Made by a program: the position numbers and the translations under genes. A stretch of 64,000 nucleotides of DNA from Amaurobius ferox (taxonomy: Eukaryota; Arthropoda; Arachnida; Araneae; Amaurobiidae): NCBI GenBank assembly GCA_951213105.1, contig OX578148.1:142978043-143042042 (forward strand), in the 5' to 3' direction. How positions within the stretch are numbered: position 1 is the stretch's first letter; each line of letters opens with the position of its first letter. Shown here in pieces: positions 56,001-64,000 of the stretch. The notes beneath the pieces were generated by a model that saw only the letters and a list, made by a program, of their open reading frames with translations, was not told the origin of the DNA and made no database searches.

Positions 56001-57116
56001 TCCAAAAGAGTTACATGATTATCATTCAGATTTACCATTATGTACTGAAAATAGAATTCCTGAAAATTCGAAACAAGGTAAGTTATTAACAACTTTATAA
56101 GATAAAGAGAAATATGTAGTTCATTCGCAAGTTTAAAACAATATTTGAAAATGGGTTTAATGGCTGTAAGAGTACATAGAGTATTACAATTTAAACAATC
56201 GAATTGATTGAAAAAATACATAGATTTAAACACTGAAATGAGAAAGAAAGCTGCTAATGATTTTGAGAAAGATTTTTATAAATTGATGAATAATTCAGTA
56301 TTTGGGAAAACTATGGAAAATATAAGAAAACGAATCGATGTAAGATTATGTTGTAATTATGATCAAGTTAAAAAATTAATTGCTAAACCTAATTTCAAAT
56401 GTAGAACTATTTTTGATGAAAATTTGGTAGCTGTTCACATGAAAAAAACAAAACTATATTTTAATAAACCGATTTATGTTGGAATGAGTATATTAGATTT
56501 ATCTAAACATTTAATGTATGATTTTCATTATAATGTCATGAAACCGAGATATAAGGATAATATTAAGTTATTATATATGGATACAGATAGTTTTATATAT
56601 GATATTAAAACAGATGACTTTTATGAAGATATGAAGTCTATGATTGATTATTTCGATACATCTGATTATCAAGTAAATAATCTATATAATATGCCTAGAT
56701 GTAATAAAACAGTATTAGGTAAAATGAAAGATGAAAATAGCGGTGTGATTATGGAAGAATTTGTAGGTTTAAGAAGTAAAATGTATCCAATAAGATTAGA
56801 AAAACAGAGTGTTGAAGAATATAATAATAATGAAGAAGATAAAGAAAACCGTAAAAAATTTCAGACTAAGAAGTCTAAAGGAACTAAGACTAGTACCGTT
56901 AAAAACAGAATATCATTTGAAGGTTATAAAGACTGTTTATTAAATAAAAAAGATCAATATAGAACACAGAATTTAATTAGAATTAAGAAACATGAATTAT
57001 ATTCAATTCAAGTGAACAAGATAGCTTTATCAGCAAAAGATGATAAAAGATTTATATTAGAAGATGGTATGAATATTAGAGCTTTAGCACATTATAAAAA
57101 TGTTAATTCTATATAA
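53081..57116 (+). pseudogene. Protein-primed DNA polymerase B (Polinton type), several lesions
   Basis: Starts at ATG 53081 (CTAATAAATGG). The N-terminus has a SAP-like segment (LLNIKQPKGCKKDNLIRLLI), zinc fingers (CRICGKYYETEDEEKH; CIICGIYYKHLENH) and LRPYRINNYNNIKIPLEFL. The exonuclease follows: YADFES (Exo I, ~54595), NLTGYDSHLF (Exo II, ~55038), YTDLYVKTDVLIL (Exo III, ~55525), with a CHICEKQ..DHCH zinc block between. Polymerase motifs are YLDANNLYGWAMSQ (A, ~55830), KLMNNSVFGKTMENIRK (B, ~56280) and LLYMDTDSFIY (C, ~56570). Lesions: frame change in an A-run near 53750, another near 53965, TAA at 55012-55014, stop near 56098 with a frame change, and TGA at 56205-56207. It would replicate the linear DNA from a protein primer; here it is inactive although all catalytic motifs remain. 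Confidence 0.92.
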
Positions 57117-57317
57117 ATGGATGAGTGCTTAGGTGGAGCTTTAAATTTTACAAATTCTGAAGACTATTTGACTTATCTTTGTAAAGAATTGTATGATCAT
57201 ACTAAAAAACTATTCTCAAAAAGTTTTCAAAGGATTAGGAGTTTTATATGTTATTTCAAAGAACTTATTCTATTACGATTAGCAGGGTGGATTTATATTT
57301 ATAAAAATGTTTACTAA
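57117..57317 (+). pseudogene. Remnant of a small helical protein running into the right TIR
   Basis: Starts at ATG 57117 (CTATATAAATGG) directly after the polB stop. The first 37 codons (ALNFTNSEDYLTYLCKELYD) look coding. After about 57223 a frame change is likely, because another frame continues with a hydrophobic stretch up to the TIR. No family is recognised with confidence. Confidence 0.45.
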
Positions 57318-58294
57318 TAAATGGAAGAGTTCAATAGACTGAGAGGTTATCCTAAAACGTTTAAATTAAATGATTTAAATCTTGGGGAATATGATCTGAT
57401 ATCATTGAGAAAAATTAATACTAAATATGGAGATTCAGTAATCGTAAAGTTAGATGTGGAAGTTGAAGAAAAAGAGTATTACCTTGCGAATAAACATGGA
57501 AAACTTTCTGATGTATCAATAAATAAAATCAATAGAGGTAGATATATATTTAAGTTTTCGGGTATGATTGATGATAAATACGAATATGAATTAGAGAAAG
57601 CTTAATCATTTTTCAGTGGGGGGCGTCACCCCCCACTATAATTATCATATGTTTTGTATATTCATAATGATTTCATATTTTCATAATTCTTTTTAATTTT
57701 ATAAAAAATGTTTAGTTAAACATTTTGAGTTTTTCTATTAAATATATGGGGGGGGGGTCTCAACCCCACCCTTTAAAAACAGGGGGCTTCCATTCATTTG
57801 GAGGTTTTCACGCATTTATTTTAAATAATTCACTGCATACTTTTAATAAGTCTAGCTTTTTAACTAAAAAAGTTCACTGTTAAAAGGTACATATTTTTAA
57901 TGTATTAGAAGACTTCCATTCAGGTCCTCTTTTTTTTCACGCATTTATTTTAAATAATTCACTGCATACTTTTAATATGTCTAGCTTTTTAACTATAAAA
58001 GTTCACTGTCTAAAGGTACATATATTAGAAGACTTCCATTCAGGTCCTCTTTTTTCACGCATTTATTTTATATGTCTAGCTTTTTAACTAAAAAAGTTCA
58101 GTAATTCATTGTTAAAATTTGGTCTTAATGTAAAAAAGATATATATACACCTTTTTAGCTATAAAAATCATGTTTTTAATATTAAAATGGATCGAGACCT
58201 TTTTTTTTCATAAAAAAAGATAAAATAAGCTATAAAATCATGTTTTTTAGTGTAAAAAGAACATGTGCGCTCAGACGTACGTATAGACACTACT
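57285..58294 (-). repeat. Right TIR of the Polinton (1010 bp)
   Basis: Uninterrupted inverted partner of the left arm. It contains the second copy of the 94-aa gene, a C-rich tract, and the same sub-terminal repeat blocks. Divergence between arms is low (a few percent by eye), consistent with a fairly young insertion. Confidence 0.93.
57321..57605 (+). CDS. TIR-encoded 94-aa protein, right copy
   Basis: Inverted duplicate of 37508-37792, open from the same ATG context (ACTAATAAATGG) to the same end. It differs from the left copy at four residues: Ser/Asn, Pro/Leu, Lys/Arg and Tyr/Phe. All are single changes that keep the frame. See the left copy for the domain description. Confidence 0.8.
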   Translation: MEEFNRLRGYPKTFKLNDLNLGEYDLISLRKINTKYGDSVIVKLDVEVEEKEYYLANKHGKLSDVSINKINRGRYIFKFSGMIDDKYEYELEKA

Positions 58295-58372
58295 CATATG
58301 TTTAAAACAGTGAAATAAGTGGAGTGTGCTTCAAAGCCTCTTTCTCATACCTAAATCAATTCTATTTTTTTT
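58295..58372. repeat. 78-bp minisatellite, right part
   Basis: CATATGTTTAAAACAGTGAA through CTCATACCTAAATCAATTC is one more unit of the 34681-35460 array, in register with the truncated unit on the other side of the Polinton. It proves that the element landed inside this array. Confidence 0.93.
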
Positions 58373-59376
58373 CTTTCGCAAATTTTGCAAGAAAAAATTA
58401 AAAAAATCTGTATCGTTGGTCCATAGGCTCACAATACATTTTAAAGATCTTGAAATAATCTTTCGAATGATAACAATTAGACTTCGAGGGGAATCATTAG
58501 CCCCATGTGGGAGTAACCCCCTAGAGGGGAATAATGACGTCATCAACAGAAAAATTGTATCAGAGCTATTTTTCACCAATATAATTGAAACTGTGAAGCT
58601 TCGTGATCACTGACCCACAAATAGCCCATTTCATGTATAATTCTGTTAAATTTCGCCCTACCCTTTTGCTCGCATTTCAAAACGTTACATCTAGTTCTAG
58701 ATTTTTCGTTAACAAGGTCGGATATAAAGTTTCGTGGAAATCCATTAATATGTGCAGCAGCACAAGAAATTGGCCATAAAAAATTGACCACAAACAGACA
58801 GATAGACGAACATCCCTCTACAAATAGTCAAAACGTGTTGAGGAGGTCCTGAAACTATTATTGGCACCCAAATCTCGAATTCGAAAATTATAGTGAAAAC
58901 AATACTTTCTCTACTATTTTTATAGTATGAGAAAGTAAAAATTGATTTTAAAAAATACCTAAATTATGCATAATATTTTATCAGAAAAGCCTGACTTTCT
59001 AACCAATGATGCATTTTAGAAACACCGGAAGCCATGATTCATTCCAAAAAGGCAATCCCACGTCTAGAGTAAAACCACGCGAAATCTTTCTTTTTCAACC
59101 CATTTGGCGAGAAAGCGGGGAACAAAAACGATGCCAAATCGTTACATCATATATATAGGCAAAGAATGATGGACCTTCGCCCATTTTGGATGGGAAGAGG
59201 TTGATGTCTTGTGTGTGGCGATGGCCTCTAAGAAAAGGTTTTCATATTTTGTTGTTTCTGCTTCTTCTTTTTCTTTGTACAGTTTCGATAAATCGCAGTT
59301 TATTCCACAAACGAGTTTTCGACGATTAAAAGTTTGAACGTAAAGTTTCCACCGAGCGAGTGTACGATCGGTGCAA
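58373..59376. other. Repeat-like DNA without genes
   Basis: A palindromic end (ACTTTCTCTACTATTTTTAT / AGTATGAGAAAGT) lies at 58901-58937, and an (ACAG)n-like patch at 58791-58805. Its sequence CTTTCTC..ATACCTAAAT resembles the minisatellite unit, suggesting a shared origin. No gene seen. Confidence 0.55.
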
Positions 59377-59444
59377 GCGATAAGTGCTATATTGCGATAA
59401 GTGCTATATTGCGATAAGTGCTATATTGCGATAAGTGCTATATT
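59377..59444. repeat. 17-bp tandem repeat, four copies
   Basis: GCGATAAGTGCTATATT repeated four times without change; a fifth starts and diverges. Confidence 0.96.
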
Positions 59445-61601
59445 ACGAAATAGCGCATAGTGTGCGTATAGCGCAGAGATGGCGATACACAGATGTCGTA
59501 AATAGAAAATTCATTCTTTTACACTTTTTTACCAGAATTGTTTTAATAATCCAGCTAAAAGGACATCCTCCATTAAGTTCCGATCTTAATCGTCGAAAAC
59601 AGATACTTCAGGTAGGTCGGACGGTCTGGGTGAAAGGAAAAAAAGTTTAAAAGGTATATAGAATGAGAAAAAAAACTACGTATTGGGTTCTATATTGAGT
59701 TCCGCAAATACTTTTAATCGTATTCATTCAATTCAGCAATGACGAGCTGCGGAAAACTCTGCAAAAATTCTTATCTGTTCTGCAACATTCGAGAAGTTTC
59801 CAGAATGTTTTCAAGCGGGTGATATTTCACCAAATGTGTCGCCAAGGCCACTGTCAAGCGAACTTGTTAACGCTGGATCGTAAACTCATCCTATAATACC
59901 GTGATACGTGAAATCCACAAATACCAATACCAAACTCTTGAAAGTGGAGGACCACCCAGTCCACCGTGTAAACGTTGCCCACCTTGTAATCATAAAACGC
60001 CGTCACCGATACAATTCTTGAATACAGTTTATATCCATAGTGGAAGTACCAACCCCAAGGTTCTCTTCCCTGGTGTTGAGCGACTAGGCCCAACAGTTAC
60101 CGGAATACAAATTGGTGAAATGGCAAATATGAGACATGTTCAAAATTACTAATCTTTGAAATAAACAGATTCTTTATTTTGTATTATTGGATTATCACAC
60201 ATAAAGACACAGTAATATTATAATTTGGCAATTAATTTCATAGTACAGAAGAACTCTTATTAATGCTCATATTCAAAACAAATTGCATCATTTTCCTTAT
60301 TAAACAATCTTATCTATCTCTTATTATTTACTTCCAGATATTCAATTTAAACATAAAATTCTATTTATAAGAATTCAATAATTCAAAGATAATGCAAACC
60401 TATAAAACAATGTAAATCTTTACTTGAATGGATTATTTCATCCATTATATTTATTTCAATGGAGGTAATAAAACTTAAAACTTGGCTATACCTTTATTCT
60501 TTTATTATGAAATGAAAGTGTTTAGCCAAGATCTCTCTCTTAAATTCCTTATGTTCTCCCTATAAACCCTATTTATCCCTGTATAAACCCTATTTATACT
60601 CACAAAAATATTGGTGAGCTTTATTGAACCCGTCGGTCAACAATCATTGTGAGTTGGTTGATTTATACTTAATTTTAACTTCATTCATTGTTATCGTCTT
60701 ATATAGAGCATTTAGAAATATGACCGACCGATTCAATTTCCTTTGTCCAACTCCCGAAAGTAGCGTCGGTTTACATCTACTTTCCAAGCTCTGACGTCAC
60801 TCAAGATATACACACATCCAGGAACTCGCACATACAAGCAAGCAGAAAACAGAGCAAAAATGAACAAGATAAAATTAAAAGACTCCCAACGGTCTTTCTT
60901 AAGGCGGATGTGCGGAAAAGCATGTACATGCAGAAAAGTGGTTTTTTCGGCCGACGAATTCGAGTAAGAGTTTTACCCTTACATTTGGCTCGAATAAAGC
61001 ATTTTAAAATAAGAAAATATGAACTTGCACAAATCGCGATATAACAATATCTTCCCCCTCCGGCCAAAAATTTTTCAGCCAAAGGCAGGGAATTTTTCTC
61101 CAAGAGAATCCTGTAGGAGCATCACCTCCAGCAGGGCGAATCGCTGAAGCAGCAATTTAGCAAAAAAATTTTGCAGAGTGAGTAATGTACGTCTGCATCA
61201 CCACCCACACTCAAAGAGACCAGAGACTTGATCAGGGTCCCCGTCATCCAAGAGTAAACATCCAAAACATGGCCAAAAAGAGGACAGACACAATGCTGTC
61301 CAAACCTCTAATGGATCTTTCCAGGGAGAAAAACGCAAAGTTAAAATATATTCAAAATTCACTCAAAATTTCACATAAAACACTAATATCAACTTCTCAA
61401 ATTCTCTTGAAAAATTATCTTAATAACTCAATGATACACATATAAAATCAACAAAAGTTCCTGCTATGTAACTGTAGAAGCGGGCTCTTCGAAGGAATAG
61501 AAATCAGCGGGGAACAAGACGGGCTGCAAATACATAGAAAATGGGAGTGGAGAAAAAGGGGGAAATTAACAAATAGTAAACAAATAGAAAAAAGTGCAGA
61601 A
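59445..61601. other. AT-rich DNA, possible damaged 5-prime part of the gypsy element at its end
   Basis: Contains a short SINE-tail piece on the + strand (GGTAGGTCGGACGGTCTGGG at 59611-59630) and a 24-bp duplication (CCTATAAACCCTATTTATCC type) at 60560-60600. The last ~400 bp may belong to the retroelement, but no LTR, primer-binding site or gag was found. Confidence 0.45.
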
Positions 61602-64000
61602 GTGCAAACCTTTGGCTTTGTATGCGGCTCGGTGATTAAGACATTCGGTGGTATAATATTGGAATTGGATTTCGGACTTCGGAGAAAATTTCATTGGAAC
61701 TTGATGATTGCCGATATTTCAACGTCCATATTGGGTGCGGATTTCTTAGAAAGATTTGGCCTCCTGATCGATTTAAAAAACCGACGGATTTGCGATGCGG
61801 AGACAAAATTGTTTGTATATGATACAACTGTTTCTGAGTCGTCGTTAGGTTTGTCGTTGACGAGGGGGAAAAACAGGTATGATTCTATAGTTTCTGAATT
61901 CCCGCAGGTATTTGGTTCAAATTCACAAACGTTTATAGACACTGAAAACGGTTTGACTAAACACTGTATTGAGGCTACCGGTCCTCCAGTTTTTTCTAGA
62001 CCAAGGAGACTAAATCCAGAAAAGTTGGCTGCATTAAATAAGGAATTTAAGGATTTGCTTCAGCAAGGTGTAATTAGACCTTCAAAAAGTCCGTGGGCTA
62101 GTCCTATTCATATGGTTAAGAAAAAGTACAATTCATGGAGGATTTGTGGCGATTTTCGTTCAGTCAATGAGGTTACGACACCGGACAGGCACCCGCACAT
62201 TCATGATTTTGTGATGGGACTTAGGGGCAAAACTGTTTTTTCAAAAATTGATTTGGCTCGAGCATACCAGCATATTCCGGTGGAGCCCAGTGATATTTGT
62301 AAAACCGCGATAAGTACTCCGATTGGTCTGTTTAAATTCCTAAAAATGCCGTACGGTTTGCGTAATGCAGGAAGTACGTTTCAACGTAAGTTGGATAATA
62401 TCCTCCGCGATTTTGATTTTTGTCTGTCGTACTTAGATGATGTGTTTGTTTTTTCAGAAAACAAGAAAATGCATGAGGATCATTTACGCAGATTATTTAG
62501 GAAATTGAATGACCATGGTTTGATAGTGAATTTGCTGAAATGCGAATTTGGAGTATTGGAGATTTCTTTCTTAGGGTTTTTGATATCCAATAAAGGAATT
62601 TCGCCATTACCGGATAAGGTTGGGAAATTAGCTGAATACTCTGTTCCCACTACAGTGAAGGAGTTGAGAACTTTTTTGGCAATGCTAAATTTTTATCACC
62701 GGTTTGTAAAGGGCGCTGCTGAAAAACAATCGCAGTTGAACGAACTCGTCAAAAATAAACGCAAAAATGATAAAACGCTTATCCTGTGGGTAGGTGAGGC
62801 TAAGGAAGCATTTGACTGTTGCAAGAAGGCGATTGCCGATGCAATATTTCTCGCATTTCCTGCTCCGAATGTACCGTTGGTTTTAATGCTTCTCAGATCG
62901 CGACAGGTGCGGTTTTGCAACAGCAGGTTGGAGAAGCTCTGGAACCTTTAGGATTTTTTCAAAAAAGCTTACCCCTGCACAAATGAAATACAGCACGTTT
63001 GATCGGGAATTTTTGGGAGTTTATGTGGCTGTAAGACATTTTAGGAATATGTTGGAAGGTCGTCAGATGATGATTTACACTGATCATGAACCGTTGACGT
63101 ATGCATTTAATCAAAAGCTGAATAACTCTTCCGATAGACAGATTAGACATTTAGAATTAATCAGTCAGTAATCAACCGATATCAGACATATTCCGGGAGA
63201 TGAGAATGTAGTACCTTATCTAGGATCAATTATATAAGTTTAGCTGTTTCGATTGATTTTGATGGTATTGCGCTGGACCAGTTACAGGATCAGGAGTTGA
63301 AAGATTTGTTAAAAACGCATACAGGTCTCGATTTGCGGCTCATGTCCTTCCCTGCCTGTAATAATGCTATATATTGTGATATGTCTAATGGTGTACCTAG
63401 ACCTTTCATCCCACAGATCTGAAGGAAGAAAGTGTTTGACAGGACACACAATTTATCGCATCCTGGTTCAAAGGCGACATTGAAGTTGATGCAACAACGT
63501 TTCGTGTGGCGTGCTATGAGGAAAGATTGTGCTGAATGGTGTCGGCAATGTCTTGAGTACCAAAGAGCCAAGATATTTAAGCATACTAAGACGCCATTGG
63601 CGGAATTTCCTTCCGCAACAAATCGGTTTTGTCAGGTCCATTTGGATATAGTGGGACCGCTGTTACCGTCAAAAGGTAATTGATACATCTTGACATGCAT
63701 CGACAGATATACACACTGGCCGGAAGCACTTCCGATGCAAGACCAGACCGCGGAGACGGTAGCTGAAGTTTTTCTCAGCAATTGGATCGCGCGTTTTGGA
63801 GTGCCGGAAGTTATCACAACAGACCGGGGAGCAAATTTTGAATCTCGTCTGTTCCAGTGTTTATCTAGGATTTTGGGGGTACACAAGTGTCACACCACCG
63901 CATATCACCCTCAAGGGAACGGTATGGTGGAGCGTTTTCACAGAACCCTCAAATCGGCTTTAATGGCGGTGGATTCTATTCATTGGAGCGATGCTTTGCC
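61602..64000 (+). mobile_element. Ty3/gypsy retrotransposon pol region, runs off the window
   Basis: The pol domains occur in Ty3/gypsy order: protease end, RT, RNase H, integrase. No gag or protease start precedes it, so the 5-prime part is deleted; the 3-prime part lies beyond 64000. It is inactive because of the frame breaks listed under the pol entry. Confidence 0.9.
61602..64000 (+). pseudogene. Ty3/gypsy pol (protease end, RT, RNase H, integrase)
   Basis: 61602-62951 is open for 449 codons: the aspartic-protease tail (ILGADFLERFGLLIDLKNRR), RT with GVIRPSKSPWASPIHMVKKK, WRICGDFRSVNEV, FSKIDLARAYQHIPV, MPYGLRNAGSTFQRKL and catalytic SYLDDVFVFS (~62445), then the connection LGFLISNKGISPLPDKV. 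A frameshift near 62882 separates the RNase H domain (YSTFDREFLGVY; YTDHEPLTYAF), which is stopped at 63169. Integrase begins about 63432 with HNLSHPGSKATLKLM and CAEWCRQC (HHCC), then HLDIVGPL, a stop near 63681, [11 protein letters not shown] and [17 protein letters not shown] (DDE). The element copied itself through RNA; this copy carries at least three inactivating breaks. Confidence 0.92.

Larger units (their letters stand above)
35461..58294. mobile_element. Polinton/Maverick (22.8 kb) with TIRs and 6-bp TSD
   Basis: The ends are inverted copies: AGTAGTGTCTATACCTACGT at 35461 and its reverse complement (one mismatch) ending at 58294. Both sides are flanked by CATATG (35455-35460 and 58295-58300), a perfect 6-bp duplication typical of Polintons. 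Inside are the diagnostic genes: protein-primed polB, retroviral-type integrase, packaging ATPase, adenain-like protease, major and minor capsid proteins. Genes left of 44.5 kb run leftward; those to the right run rightward. Genes are tightly spaced and appear intronless. Nonsense, frameshift and insertion lesions in many genes show that this copy cannot move by itself. About 5.1 kb is secondary insertion (45675-50800) and about 1.3 kb a probable insertion in the left TIR. Confidence 0.96.

Overview
This is a gene-poor, AT-rich, repeat-dense piece of an animal nuclear genome. The intron-rich host gene, the tRNA-derived SINEs, and the Pao, Jockey-like, Ty3/gypsy, Tc1 and hAT remnants together suggest an arthropod, perhaps an arachnid. 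The species is an inference and cannot be read from the sequence.

Layout. 1-4688 is a nearly uniform 165-bp satellite. 4.7-14.6 kb holds short inverted-repeat elements, a small hAT with a perfect 8-bp target duplication (8091-8876), a 15-copy 37-bp minisatellite and a pair of ~1-kb repeats. 14.6-16.6 kb is a dead Jockey-like LINE and 16.6-20.7 kb a dead Pao/BEL retroelement on the minus strand. From 20713 to 33013 five + strand exons encode the middle of an SLC9B-type (NHA) sodium/proton antiporter. Its introns contain a 3.7-kb deleted Polinton (21982-25697), a Tc1-like remnant and several perfect hairpins. Earlier and later exons of this gene are not visible in the window.

The centrepiece is a Polinton/Maverick of about 22.8 kb at 35461-58294. 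It is flanked by a perfect 6-bp target duplication (CATATG) and interrupts a 78-bp minisatellite. Its long terminal inverted repeats each carry a copy of the same 94-aa gene. Between them lie an LRR protein, a helical-repeat protein, a fibre-like protein, the major and minor capsid proteins, an adenain-type protease and several small virion-like proteins, all leftward. Rightward are the packaging ATPase, a membrane protein, a phospholipase A2-like protein, a zinc ribbon, the retroviral-type integrase and protein-primed DNA polymerase B. Together they form a virus-like replication, integration, packaging and particle-assembly kit. The copy is dead: polymerase, both capsid genes, ATPase, integrase and others carry stops or frameshifts, and a 5.1-kb nest of SINE and other repeats sits inside it.

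Notable signals are a T-TTT-TTA-GGG slippery sequence at the zinc ribbon/integrase overlap, an ATAAATG motif at nearly every Polinton gene start, a 21-bp repeat in the divergent promoter, and very short SINE pieces with 14-16 bp target duplications. The window ends inside a Ty3/gypsy pol region (61602 onward).
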